From assembly GCA_030533005.1 (NCBI GenBank), contig JAUNJX010000007.1, forward strand, positions 1-64,000: 64,000 nt of DNA. Direction: 5' to 3'. A model generated the notes under the pieces. That model was not told the DNA's origin. It ran no database searches and saw only the letters and a list, made by a program, of their open reading frames with translations. A program made the translations under genes and the position numbers. Positions 1 to 8,342 of this stretch are shown here, in pieces (position 1 is the stretch's first letter; each line of letters begins with the position of its first letter). This DNA comes from Clostridia bacterium (GTDB lineage Bacteria > Bacillota > Clostridia > Christensenellales > CAG-138).

Positions 1-1
1 C

Positions 2-634
2 GCACAGCCCCTGCCCGTGATCAACGGCGTCACCAAGGTCACGGCTACCGCCAGCGCCAGCAGCAAGGTGGTCAACGTCGGCGACGACTGCACCTTAAGC
101 TTTACCGCCAACAACTGTGGCACCAACAACGTGACCAACGTCAAGATCATGATCGACAATATCGTGTACGCCCGCTCCGGCTCGCTGCCCGCAGGGCAGT
201 CCGCCACCTACCGCGTGAATCTGCCCATCAGCGGGCCCGTCAGCTTCCAGCCCGTCATCTGCTATACGGAGCCGGATGGCAATGAGATCGCACAGAAGCT
301 CAACACGATCAGCATCTCCTGCCCCAGCAACGACCTTGCCATCAGCGTACAGGCCAGCACCACCAATCCCGGCCCTTACGAGGATGTGCTTTTCCATCTG
401 ACGCTGACCAACAACGGCAACGACGTGATCCAGCGCGTGCAGCTTTATGACTGCGACCATCAGCCTATCGGCGGCCCGCTCGATGCGCTCTACCCCCGTC
501 AGGTCGTGGAAGCGGATCTGGAGGCGCCCATCCATCTTGCCACCAACGTCGTGTTTTATGTGGAAGCGCTGGAGAGCGGCGGCCGCGTAGCCGCGCAGTC
601 CAACATGATCAAGATCATCCCCAGCATTCGCTAA
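2..634 (+). CDS. C-terminal part of a cell-surface protein with CARDB-like repeats (5' end outside window)
   Basis: The reading frame is open through the left edge, so only the last 210 or so residues are present. They form two tandem beta-rich modules of about 95 residues, each with the pattern 'V-x-V-G-D/P-x-x-x-x-x-F-x-x-x-N-x-G-x-N-x-V' (VVNVGDDCTLSFTANNCG and TTNPGPYEDVLFHLTLTNNG). This resembles CARDB/DUF11-type adhesion modules found in exported proteins. No sorting signal or membrane helix follows the second module, so any anchor must lie upstream. The module assignment rests on pattern only; the function is unknown. Confidence 0.6.
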   Translation, partial: AQPLPVINGVTKVTATASASSKVVNVGDDCTLSFTANNCGTNNVTNVKIMIDNIVYARSGSLPAGQSATYRVNLPISGPVSFQPVICYTEPDGNEIAQKLNTISISCPSNDLAISVQASTTNPGPYEDVLFHLTLTNNGNDVIQRVQLYDCDHQPIGGPLDALYPRQVVEADLEAPIHLATNVVFYVEALESGGRVAAQSNMIKIIPSIR

Positions 635-651
635 ATTCCATCGCACAGAAA

Positions 652-678
652 ACGAGCGTCCCATAGCGGGGCGCTCGT
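652..678. terminator. Bidirectional hairpin terminator between convergent genes
   Basis: Eleven-base arms ACGAGCGTCCC / GGGGCGCTCGT with one G-T wobble and a five-base loop lie between two convergent stop codons, followed by a T-rich stretch. It probably ends transcription of both the surface protein gene and the flavoprotein gene. Confidence 0.7.
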
Positions 679-690
679 TCGCTTTGCGCA

Positions 691-1365
691 TTATTTTTCT
701 TTAAGCTCCGTTTGCCAGTAGGCGCGCTCCACATCGTTCCATGTGTCGCCCGTGTGCATGCTTTTCATCACGCGCCACAAAAGCGCCGTTTTGATAGACG
801 GCTTCACCTGCCCGCAGCTTTGATTGATCCTGCGCGCGAGCGCATCGGCCTTCCTTTGAAACGCCGTCATGCGCTTCGGGTCGATCTGCTCCCAGTCTTG
901 CGCCCATATGGCAAAGGTCAGCGGGTATGTCCGACCCACAGACCACCAGCCCATCTGCCTGCGCAGGTTTTTAACCGCAGCGCCCGCACCCGCGCCCGCT
1001 GTGGTGGAGATCGCCACGCCGATCTTTTTACGCATGTCGGCGGGACGGTGGATCATCCAGCGATACGCCATATGATCGCAGAAGGTTTTCATCTGTCCCG
1101 TCATATCAAAGCAATAATTGGGGGAGGCAAGCACGATCACGTCCGCCGCCTCTATCGCCTCGATGATGGGCTGCGTCTGCGCCCTGTGCGGGCAAAGCTT
1201 CTCGTCCTTCATAATACAGGCATAGCAGCCAACGCAATGCGCTATGCCGTTGACGTAAAATTCCGAAATTTCCTCCGGCGTGCAGTGCAGCTTTTGCAGC
1301 AGCAGCTGTGCGGCGCGGTAGGTGCTCCCCTGATGCTGCTGGCCATAGATGACGGTGACCTTCAT
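691..1365 (-). CDS. NAD(P)H-dependent FMN reductase / iron-sulfur flavoprotein-like protein
   Basis: A 224-residue flavodoxin-fold protein. The N-terminus MKVTVIYGQQHQGST matches the FMN phosphate-binding loop of the FMN_red/flavodoxin_2 families, and VIVLASPNYCF follows the third strand. Cysteines are arranged C-x2-C-x2-C-x7-C (CVGCYACIMKDEKLC), the compact spacing known from iron-sulfur flavoproteins that hold a 4Fe-4S cluster, so it may be an electron-transfer flavoprotein. The start was set at the ATG before KVTVIYG, preceded by AAGGA; an in-frame start 63 bases upstream would add an unlikely leader. It has its own promoter. The substrate is unknown. Confidence 0.75.
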   Translation of the reverse strand: MKVTVIYGQQHQGSTYRAAQLLLQKLHCTPEEISEFYVNGIAHCVGCYACIMKDEKLCPHRAQTQPIIEAIEAADVIVLASPNYCFDMTGQMKTFCDHMAYRWMIHRPADMRKKIGVAISTTAGAGAGAAVKNLRRQMGWWSVGRTYPLTFAIWAQDWEQIDPKRMTAFQRKADALARRINQSCGQVKPSIKTALLWRVMKSMHTGDTWNDVERAYWQTELKEK

Positions 1366-1400
1366 GTTTTTTCTGTCCTTATCGTTTTTTTCGCCGCCAT

Positions 1401-1428
1401 CATATAATAAAAGCGCCGCTATTGTCAA
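1401..1428 (-). promoter_or_regulatory. Sigma-A type promoter of the flavoprotein gene
   Basis: On the minus strand TTGACA is followed after 16 bases by TATATG, about 35 bases before the start codon. The perfect -35 box suggests that the gene is transcribed independently of the methyltransferase gene just upstream. Confidence 0.6.
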
Positions 1429-1439
1429 CTTTTCTTATT

Positions 1440-2156
1440 TTACTTTTTTTGCAGGACTGCGGCGATGAAATTGAGGTATTTGCCCCCGCCCGCCTCCATG
1501 GACTTTCGGTCGTTAACGGCATATTCGTTATCGCAGGCGAGCCAATCGCGCCAAAGCTCCTCGTTCCCCTCCGTTTCGCGCAGGGAAAGGATTTCCGCGC
1601 CCTCGCTTTGGTGGAACATATCCCGCCAATAAGCAAGATCGTGCATGTAATCGAGCTGCTCGGGCGTCCACGAAAGCAAAAGCTCCGCCGGCAGGTCGTC
1701 ATGGCAGTCCCGCGTCATGCCGGGAAACACAAGATAGAGATAACCGCCCGGCTTGATAAAGGGCAGCAGGCAGGCGTCCAGATACTTAGGGTCGCGGCCA
1801 AAGTAGTTGTAGGAATCGACGCTGATCACCGCATCGAAGAATTCCTTTTCAAAGGGCAGCGCCATCGCGTCCGCCTTGACGGGTATGAGCCTGTCGCGCG
1901 GCACGCCCATCTCGTCAAAAAACCTCTGGTTTTCCGCCGGGTCGCTCCAAAGGTCGGCTGCGTAAACGCGAAAGCCGTATTCCTGCGCAAGAAACACCGA
2001 AGTCACGCCCTGCCCGCTGCCAAGATCCATCACCACGGCGTTTGCGGGGATCAGATTGTCCCGCAAAAGCTCCTCCTCCAATTTGATGGGGTTTGGCCCC
2101 ATGATCTTTTCCCGTATGAGAGGAACGTCGTATTTTTTGCTTTTTGTGTACTCCAT
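1440..2156 (-). CDS. Class I SAM-dependent methyltransferase
   Basis: 238 residues with a Rossmann-type methyltransferase core. Motif I is VMDLGSGQGVTSVFLA around residue 42, an acidic residue ends strand 2 (VYAADLW), motif II is FDAVISVDSYNYF, and motif III is LLPFIKPGGYLYLVF. These show SAM binding but not the substrate, which could be a small molecule, RNA or protein. The ATG follows AAGGAG by eight bases. It lies 12 bases downstream of rsgA and is probably co-transcribed with it and the TetR gene. Confidence 0.75.
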   Translation of the reverse strand: MEYTKSKKYDVPLIREKIMGPNPIKLEEELLRDNLIPANAVVMDLGSGQGVTSVFLAQEYGFRVYAADLWSDPAENQRFFDEMGVPRDRLIPVKADAMALPFEKEFFDAVISVDSYNYFGRDPKYLDACLLPFIKPGGYLYLVFPGMTRDCHDDLPAELLLSWTPEQLDYMHDLAYWRDMFHQSEGAEILSLRETEGNEELWRDWLACDNEYAVNDRKSMEAGGGKYLNFIAAVLQKK

Positions 2157-2168
2157 GGCCTTGTCTCC

Positions 2169-3212
2169 TTAGCGTTTTTTGTTCGTCTTATTGACCTTCG
2201 AGATATCCTTGCATTTTTGCTCCTTCTGCGCCAGATACGCCGCCGCGTCCGCAGCGTAAGCGGCCTCCTGCTTGAGCTTTTGGTAGGAAGCCCAGCGTTC
2301 CTCCGTCAATTCGCCGCAGCCGATCGCCCTTTTTACGGCACAGCCCGGTTCGTTCGTGTGGCTGCAATCGTGAAAGCGGCAGCGGGCAAACAACGCCTCG
2401 ATATCCGCAAAGGTCTTGTCTATCCCCTCGTCCGCCTCCCACATGCCCAGCTCCCGCATGCCCGGCGTATCGATCACCATGCCGCCGTCAGGCAGCAGCA
2501 AAAGCTCGCGCCGGGTGGTGGTGTGCCTGCCCTTGTCGTCGTTTCGCAGCCCGTTGGTGTCAAGCACTTCCGCGCCCAGCAAACGATTGATGAGCGTGGA
2601 TTTGCCCACGCCGGAGGAGCCGATGAACGCCACGGTCTGCCCGGGCGAAAGATAACGCTTCACCTGTTCGTAACCGTCCCGCGCCATGGCGGTCGTCACA
2701 AGCACGTCAGCGCCCACGGCGACAGACTGCACCTCACAAAGCCTTGCGGGCACGTCCTCGCTAAGGTCGGCTTTGGTCAGCACCACCACGGGCAGCGCCC
2801 CGCTGTTCCAGCCGATAGAGAGATACCGCTCCATCCGCCGCAGGTTAAAATCGTTGTTGAGGGACATGCATAAAAACACCGTGTCGATGTTCGCGGCCAC
2901 CACCTGCTCCGCGTTGGCCGTGCCTGCCGCCTTGCGGACAAACACGCTTTTGCGGGGCAGCACACGATGGATTACCCCATTGCCGTTTTCATCCGTGGCG
3001 CGATCCAGCAACACAAAATCCCCCACCGCCGGATAGTCCGCAGCCTCCCGCGCCGCAAAGCGGAATTTGCCGGACACCGCCGCCATCATGTCGCCTTGCT
3101 CGCCCGCCACGCGATACATATCCTTGCCTTGCGAAAGCACACGCCCCGCATGGAGCGTTGGATCGCTTGCGGCCTGCGCCGCCAGCCTTTCATTGAAGCC
3201 ATAGCCCAACAT
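2169..3212 (-). CDS. rsgA: Ribosome small subunit-dependent GTPase A (RsgA)
   Basis: Circularly permuted GTPase that assists late 30S subunit maturation. An N-terminal OB-fold (AVGDFVLLDR) is followed by the permuted G motifs: TKAD (G4), P-loop GSSGVGKS near residue 198, the 'GRHTTT' switch and DTPGM (G3). The C-terminal zinc motif is C-x4-C-x-H-x5-C (CRFHDCSHTNEPGC). The 347-residue length is somewhat above the family norm because of a Lys/Ala-rich tail. I chose the ATG because AAAGGGG lies five bases upstream; a GTG five codons earlier overlaps the end of the TetR gene but lacks such spacing. Confidence 0.93.
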   Translation of the reverse strand: MLGYGFNERLAAQAASDPTLHAGRVLSQGKDMYRVAGEQGDMMAAVSGKFRFAAREAADYPAVGDFVLLDRATDENGNGVIHRVLPRKSVFVRKAAGTANAEQVVAANIDTVFLCMSLNNDFNLRRMERYLSIGWNSGALPVVVLTKADLSEDVPARLCEVQSVAVGADVLVTTAMARDGYEQVKRYLSPGQTVAFIGSSGVGKSTLINRLLGAEVLDTNGLRNDDKGRHTTTRRELLLLPDGGMVIDTPGMRELGMWEADEGIDKTFADIEALFARCRFHDCSHTNEPGCAVKRAIGCGELTEERWASYQKLKQEAAYAADAAAYLAQKEQKCKDISKVNKTNKKR

Positions 3213-3223
3213 ACGAGCCCCTT

Positions 3224-3838
3224 TCACGCCTGCTGCAAGCCTGCAAAAAACCCATCGATGTGCGCGCTTGCCAGCGCCACCGTTCCCGCTTTGTCCGCCG
3301 TGCCGTCATACAGATTCATCAGCATGTAGACCGGCGCGTAAAACAAAAGCGCAAGCTGCCGGGGCTCCCTGCCCCGCCAATCATAAAACCTGCCCATCTC
3401 GCGGAACAGATCCTCCACATAGTCGATCACGCCGCCGGAAAGATACTGCTGATACAGCGCCATCATCTCGTCGCTGCGGTATTGCTCCAGCGTTAGCATG
3501 CGGCGGAAATCGGCGGCAAAATCATCCTCCACCCAATACAAAAACTGCGCGAAGGTATAGCGTTGTATGGTTTCGACCCGCATGCCCCTATAGGCCGCGG
3601 CATCGTCGGCCAAACGCGCTTCCGGCACCGCAAATGCCTGCGCCCTAGATAGATCCTCCGCCTGCATGCGGGAAACGATGCTCTCGAATATCGCGCGCTT
3701 GTTGGCGTAATGCTTATACAAGGCGCTTTGCGCGATCCCCAGCCGCCCTGCGATATCCCGCACCGATACGGCCTCATAGCCATTCCTCGCAAAAAGCTTC
3801 AGCGCCTCCTGCTGGATTCTTTCTCTGGTATTTTGCAT
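3224..3838 (-). CDS. TetR/AcrR family transcriptional regulator
   Basis: 204 residues. The N-terminal helix-turn-helix is typical: RIQQEALKLFARNGYEAVSV, then IAGRLGIAQSALYKHYANK. The remainder is a divergent ligand-binding domain rich in aromatic residues, so the inducer cannot be predicted. It is the first gene of a run leading into rsgA, and its promoter contains paired operator-like sites, which points to autorepression. No transporter or enzyme gene that would be an obvious target sits beside it. Confidence 0.85.
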   Translation of the reverse strand: MQNTRERIQQEALKLFARNGYEAVSVRDIAGRLGIAQSALYKHYANKRAIFESIVSRMQAEDLSRAQAFAVPEARLADDAAAYRGMRVETIQRYTFAQFLYWVEDDFAADFRRMLTLEQYRSDEMMALYQQYLSGGVIDYVEDLFREMGRFYDWRGREPRQLALLFYAPVYMLMNLYDGTADKAGTVALASAHIDGFFAGLQQA

Positions 3839-3861
3839 GCGCGGCTCCTTTTCTGCATCAT

Positions 3862-3911
3862 GGTTAACGTTCGTTCTCCTGTAGTATAGTTAACGAACGT
3901 TCACTTGTCAA
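3862..3911 (-). promoter_or_regulatory. TetR gene promoter with two embedded operator-like sites
   Basis: On the minus strand TTGACA and TATACT are separated by exactly 17 bases, and the spacer is filled by GTGAACGTTCGTTAAC. A second site, GTTAACGTTCGTT on the opposite strand, lies just downstream at the expected start of transcription. Both contain ACGTTCGTT and are centred on near-palindromic GAACGTTC. A repressor bound here would block RNA polymerase, so autoregulation by the adjacent TetR protein is likely. Confidence 0.75.
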
Positions 3912-3954
3912 TACACTTCCGCAAAAAAACCAACAAACGCGATAAAAAATCTCA

Positions 3955-3981
3955 TTGGCTTTCTGCAAAACGTGTTACAAT
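3955..3981 (+). promoter_or_regulatory. Probable promoter of the yesN-like regulator gene
   Basis: TGTTACAAT is an extended -10 box. TTGGCT lies 15 bases upstream, which is shorter than the optimum. The position suits transcription of the response regulator-kinase-lipoprotein operon. Moderate to weak match. Confidence 0.4.
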
Positions 3982-4027
3982 ATGAACGAAAGGTATTTCT
4001 TATATCTTGGGAAAGGGTTTGGGACAG

Positions 4028-5644
4028 GTGTTTAAGGTCTTTCTGGTTGAAGATGAGATCGTCGTGCGCGAGGGGCTGCGCAACAACATCCTTTGGGAGC
4101 AATACGGCTTTACCTATGCGGGCGACGCTTCGGACGGGGAAATGGCGCTGCCGCTGATCCGTGAGGTGCAGCCCGATCTTTTGATCACGGATATCAAGAT
4201 GCCCTTTATGGATGGTCTTGCGCTAAGCGAGCTTGTGCGTAAGGAGCTGCCCCACACCAAGATCGTCATCATCAGCGGCTACGATGATTTTTCTTACGCC
4301 CAGCAGGCGATCCGCATGGGGGTGGAGCAATATCTGTTAAAGCCTGTCACCAAGGACAAGATGGTGCAGGTGCTTGCGGAGCTGCAAAAGAAAATGCAGG
4401 CCGAGGAGCAGCAGCAGGAGTATTTGCAGCAATTTCAACGGGAGGCGCAGGCTTATGAAACCTTTTCCCGCAGGCGCTTTTTTGAGCAGGTGGTAAACGG
4501 CGACCTCACCGTTTCGCAGATCTATGAAACCGCGCAGGCCATGGACATGGATATCAACGCCCAGGCCTACAACATCGTGTTCTTTTCCCTCAACGGCATG
4601 GGGCACAAGGGCAGCATGCCGGACGCCTATACGGACGCGCTGGCAAGCGTGCAGGACAGGATCACGCAGTTTTTTGCAAGCCATGACGAGCTGCTGCTGT
4701 TCCGCTGGAATCTGACCACCTACGCCGTACTCGTCAAGGGCGCGCAAGGCGATATCGATGCGCGCACGGACGTATGTGTGGAGGGTATACAAAGGATATG
4801 CCAGGCAGTGGATGGCGAAATGCATTATTATATTGCCTGCGGCACGCCGGTCACGCGCATCAGCGCTCTGCCCGCCTGCTTTATGGAGGCAAACCGCATC
4901 ATTTCCTACCGCCATATCTGCCCCGAGGAGCATATCCTTACCGAAGCGAGCATCGATACCTTCCGCAAAGCCGAAAGCACGCAGGCCGACGCCGGAACAA
5001 GCGTTGTAGACCCCGCGCTCATCCACAACTTTTTGAGCGACGGCAGCGAGGAGGAGATCGACAATTTTGTGGAGCAGCTGCTTCGCTATGTGGGCAAGGA
5101 TACGGTAAAATCGCTGCTTTTCAGCCGCTATTTTACTATGACCATCTGCTTTGCGGCGGCGGAATATGTGGAAGGGCTGGGCTACGACCCCGAAGCCTTC
5201 TTAACGCCGGAGCTTAGAAGCCTCAGCCAGTCGGCACAGCCGGATACCGCCAAGGCGAACGTGCGCGAGCTTCTTAAGCAGGCGCTTGAGCTGCGCGACA
5301 GGGAGAGCAAAAAACAAAAGCGCGATCTTTTGGTGCAGACCATCGCCTACATCGACGAGCATTACGCGGACGAGTCCATCTCGCTCAACAAGGTCGCCAA
5401 GGAGGTCAACATAAGCCCCAATTACCTCTCTGCCATATTCAGCCAGGAGGAGGGACAGACCTTCGTGGAATACCTGACCGGCAAGCGCATAAGCGAAGCG
5501 AAGCGCCTGCTGCTGCACACGGACAAACGCTCCAACGAGGTAGCGTTTGCGGTAGGGTATAAAGACCCCCATTATTTCAGCTTCGTATTCAAGAAAACCG
5601 TGGGGCTCTCGCCCCGGGAATACCGCCGCAGGGGCGTGCAGTGA
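4028..5644 (+). CDS. YesN-type response regulator with AraC DNA-binding domain
   Basis: A cytoplasmic two-component regulator of about 538 residues. The receiver domain starts FKVFLVEDE; the phosphorylated aspartate is in LLITDIKMP near residue 54, and the conserved Lys is in YLLKPVT. A long linker of about 300 residues is typical of YesN proteins. The C-terminal AraC helix-turn-helix pair (ISLNKVAKEVNISPNYLSAIF and EVAFAVGYKDPHYFSFVFKK) binds DNA. I chose the GTG directly before FKVFLVEDE with AAAGGG ten bases upstream; an in-frame TTG 21 bases earlier is possible. It overlaps the kinase gene and probably activates the sugar transporter genes downstream. Confidence 0.88.
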   Translation: MFKVFLVEDEIVVREGLRNNILWEQYGFTYAGDASDGEMALPLIREVQPDLLITDIKMPFMDGLALSELVRKELPHTKIVIISGYDDFSYAQQAIRMGVEQYLLKPVTKDKMVQVLAELQKKMQAEEQQQEYLQQFQREAQAYETFSRRRFFEQVVNGDLTVSQIYETAQAMDMDINAQAYNIVFFSLNGMGHKGSMPDAYTDALASVQDRITQFFASHDELLLFRWNLTTYAVLVKGAQGDIDARTDVCVEGIQRICQAVDGEMHYYIACGTPVTRISALPACFMEANRIISYRHICPEEHILTEASIDTFRKAESTQADAGTSVVDPALIHNFLSDGSEEEIDNFVEQLLRYVGKDTVKSLLFSRYFTMTICFAAAEYVEGLGYDPEAFLTPELRSLSQSAQPDTAKANVRELLKQALELRDRESKKQKRDLLVQTIAYIDEHYADESISLNKVAKEVNISPNYLSAIFSQEEGQTFVEYLTGKRISEAKRLLLHTDKRSNEVAFAVGYKDPHYFSFVFKKTVGLSPREYRRRGVQ

Positions 5645-7080
5645 GCATGGCGATGGAAAAAAGCGCAAAGATGCGCATGCAGGGAAAGCTTTGGAACATG
5701 ATCCTGACGGTGGCGCTGCCGCTGATGCTCGTGATCGTTGTGATCGCGTCCATCGGCATATGGTATGCGTGGCAGTATAACGCCATACTCAACAACGTCA
5801 CCACAGCCTCCGATTTCAACCAGAATTTCAAGGACGACGTCGATCTTAAGATGTACTACTATGTGATCGACAGCCAGTATTCCGAGGGGCTTCCCATCGA
5901 GGAGGTACAAAGCGCCGAAGCGATTGCCCGCAAGCTCATCGACATGAGCACGGAGAAGGAAAGCATGCGCGCCATCACGAGCGTGCTGAACCTCTGCCAC
6001 AATCTGGAGGAAAAGATCCACCAGATCGCCGCCACGGAGGATTACGAAGCCCGGCAGGAGCAGCTGGAAAACAACATTTACATCCTCACGGACTTGATCC
6101 AGGAATACATGTACACCTATCTGTATTATGAAGCGGTGCACCTTGACACGCTGCAATCCCGCATGATATCCAGCATGATCGCGCTGATGACGGTCATTCT
6201 CATCATGGCGCTGATCCTGCTGGTGGTGCTGCTGAGCCGCTCCCGCAACCTGAGCCGCAAGATCGTCGATCCTGTGGATAAGCTGTGCAGGCGTCTGGAG
6301 GATATCGGCAGCGGCAAGCTTGCCGTATGCGACCCCATACAGGCGGACGTGGCGGAGGTGCAGCTCCTTTCCGACGGCATCGAACAGATGGTAGGCCATC
6401 TCCAGCGCTTGATCGCGGAGAACACGGAACAGGAGAAGCAGCGCCGGCACGCGGAGCTGGCGCTGCTGCAAGCGCAGATCAACCCGCACTTCCTATATAA
6501 TACGATGGATACCATCATCTGGCTCATCGAATCCGGCGACGTTGGCAAGGCCGTCACCATGATCAACAGCCTGTCAAACTTCTTCCGCTTTTCCCTTAGC
6601 CGTGGGCAGAGCATCATCACGCTTGCGGAGGAGGAGCAGCATATCCGCAGCTACTTGGAGATCCAGCAGGTGCGCTACCGCGACCTCATGGAATATGAGA
6701 TCGACATTCCGAACGACCTGAAGCAATATATGCTGCCCAAGCTTACGCTGCAGCCGTTGGTGGAAAACGCGCTGTACCACGGCATCAAGATGAAACGGCG
6801 CAAGGGCAGCATCCGCGTCAGCGGCAGCGCGCGCGACGGCAATATCTTTCTTGCGGTCAGGGACGACGGCACCGGCATGACGGCGGAAAAGCTCCACGCG
6901 CTGCAGGAATCCCTGACGGAGGGCGGGCGCGAAGGCTTCGGCCTTCGCACGGTGCACCAAAGACTGCAGATCCTATTCGGCAAGGCATACGGCCTGACGC
7001 TTGCAAGCACGCCGGACGAGGGCACGACCGTGACGGTAACGATCCCCATGCAGATGAACGACAAGGAGGCGGAGGCATGA
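5641..7080 (+). CDS. YesM/LytS-type sensor histidine kinase
   Basis: 479 residues. One membrane helix lies near residues 18-42 and a second near 176-202, enclosing an extracytoplasmic sensor region of about 130 residues. A HAMP-like linker follows. The kinase core has the His_kinase signature QAQINPHFLYNTMDT (phosphorylated His near residue 283) and a HATPase domain with N-box LQPLVENALYHG, DDGTGM and GFGLRTVHQRL. The GTG start overlaps the regulator stop by four bases and has AGGGG six bases upstream. The following sugar-binding lipoprotein overlaps its 3' end, so the three proteins are probably made together as a sensing complex. Confidence 0.9.
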   Translation: MSMAMEKSAKMRMQGKLWNMILTVALPLMLVIVVIASIGIWYAWQYNAILNNVTTASDFNQNFKDDVDLKMYYYVIDSQYSEGLPIEEVQSAEAIARKLIDMSTEKESMRAITSVLNLCHNLEEKIHQIAATEDYEARQEQLENNIYILTDLIQEYMYTYLYYEAVHLDTLQSRMISSMIALMTVILIMALILLVVLLSRSRNLSRKIVDPVDKLCRRLEDIGSGKLAVCDPIQADVAEVQLLSDGIEQMVGHLQRLIAENTEQEKQRRHAELALLQAQINPHFLYNTMDTIIWLIESGDVGKAVTMINSLSNFFRFSLSRGQSIITLAEEEQHIRSYLEIQQVRYRDLMEYEIDIPNDLKQYMLPKLTLQPLVENALYHGIKMKRRKGSIRVSGSARDGNIFLAVRDDGTGMTAEKLHALQESLTEGGREGFGLRTVHQRLQILFGKAYGLTLASTPDEGTTVTVTIPMQMNDKEAEA

Positions 7081-8063
7081 AAAGACTGACGATATGGGTA
7101 GCATGCATGCTGACCTTGGCCGGCTGCACGCTTGCGCCGGGTACTGCGGAGCCCGAGGACAGCGAGCTTATCGTAGTAGGCTTCTCGCAGGTGGGTGCGG
7201 AATCGGAATGGCGCGTGGCCAACACGGAAAGCATGCGCGCGGCGCTTTGCGAAGCAAACGGCTATGAGCTGATCTACGATGACGCGCGGCAGGAGCAGGA
7301 AAACCAAATCAGGGCCATCCGCAGCTTTATCCAGCAGGACGTGGATTATATCGTGCTCTCCCCCATTACGGAATCCGGCTGGAGCTCCATTCTCCAGGAG
7401 GCAAAAAGCGCGGATATCCCTGTCATTTTGGTGGATCGATGCATCGAGGTGGCGGACGAAAGCCTGTATACGGCCTATATCGGCTCCGATTTCAGCAAGG
7501 AGGGCGAAATGGCGGTACAATGGCTGGATGCGCAGCTTGAAAGGCAGGGGCGTACAAAGGAACCCCTCAACATCGTGCATATCCAAGGCACGCTCGGCTC
7601 CTCCGCCCAGATCGGGCGCTCCGGCGCTTTGGAAAACGCCGTGCGCAGCCACGCAAACTGGCGGCTCATCGCGCAGGAGGACGGCGACTTCACCCGCGCC
7701 AAGGCATACGAGGTCATGACGGACATCGTCAAAAAAGATGCGCAAATCGATGTGGTCTACTGTGAGAACGACGGCGAAGCCTTGGGCGCGATCGACGCGC
7801 TGGAACAGGCCGGTTACAAATGCAACGTGTGGGACGGCGTGATCGTGGTCGCCTTTGACGCGACCAACCTCGGCCTAAACTACTGTCTGGACGGACGCAT
7901 CAGCCTCAACGTCGAATGCAATCCCCTGCAGGGGCCTTATGTGGCGGATATCATCAGCGCCTTGGAGCAGGGCGCGCCCATCGAGAAGGTGCAGCATATC
8001 GACGAAACGCTGTTCGACTGCTTCACCATCACCCAACAGATCATCGACGCAAGAGCGTATTGA
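7077..8063 (+). CDS. Sugar-binding lipoprotein, probable sensor partner of the kinase
   Basis: 328 residues with a lipoprotein signal peptide (LTLAGC, lipid-modified Cys17) and a periplasmic-binding type I fold of the YtfQ/ribose-binding family. IRSFIQQDVDYIVLSPITESGW and VILVDR are typical of the first lobe, and SSAQIGRSGAL is shared with the transporter's own binding protein 280 bases downstream. It overlaps the kinase gene by four bases (ATGA) and a strong terminator follows it. Regulator, kinase and binding protein therefore form one transcript, separate from the transporter. This matches the known pattern in which a binding protein presents the sugar to a LytS-type kinase. The sugar is not certain. 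Confidence 0.8.
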   Translation: MKRLTIWVACMLTLAGCTLAPGTAEPEDSELIVVGFSQVGAESEWRVANTESMRAALCEANGYELIYDDARQEQENQIRAIRSFIQQDVDYIVLSPITESGWSSILQEAKSADIPVILVDRCIEVADESLYTAYIGSDFSKEGEMAVQWLDAQLERQGRTKEPLNIVHIQGTLGSSAQIGRSGALENAVRSHANWRLIAQEDGDFTRAKAYEVMTDIVKKDAQIDVVYCENDGEALGAIDALEQAGYKCNVWDGVIVVAFDATNLGLNYCLDGRISLNVECNPLQGPYVADIISALEQGAPIEKVQHIDETLFDCFTITQQIIDARAY

Positions 8064-8090
8064 TGTGCGTGTAAAAGCAAATTGCAAAAC

Positions 8091-8112
8091 GGCGCCGCAA
8101 GGCGCTTTTTCT
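8091..8112 (+). terminator. Intrinsic terminator after the sensor operon
   Basis: GCGCC-GCAA-GGCGC followed directly by TTTTT. The stable GCAA tetraloop and T-run separate the signalling operon from the transporter operon. Apart from the candidate promoter, the remaining bases up to the next gene show nothing else recognisable. Confidence 0.75.
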
Positions 8113-8247
8113 ATATTCATATACAAATGGTGGATATTTTACGATAGAGGTTGAAAAATCTACGCGCGCCAAAATACGGACAAACATAGGGATTGTCAGC
8201 ATTTTTTATGAGTTGGTGGACATTTTTACGCGCTTTGCCCAAAGCCC

Positions 8248-8276
8248 TTTCCATTCGATTTTTGATGTGCTATAAG
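8248..8276 (+). promoter_or_regulatory. Candidate promoter of the sugar ABC transporter operon
   Basis: TGCTATAAG is an extended -10 box with TTTCCA 17 bases upstream as a weak -35. A weak -35 is what one expects at a promoter that needs an activator such as the AraC-type regulator encoded upstream. Confidence 0.45.
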
Positions 8277-8342
8277 TGAGATACAGCAAATCGATACACA
8301 TTTGCGGCACATTCAAATTTTATTAGGAAGGGAACAAAAATC

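Noticed and set aside
1422-2873. Long plus-strand frame across the methyltransferase and rsgA
   Set aside because: Arg/His/Val-rich composition typical of a complementary-strand shadow; both minus-strand genes have conserved motifs and ribosome binding sites.
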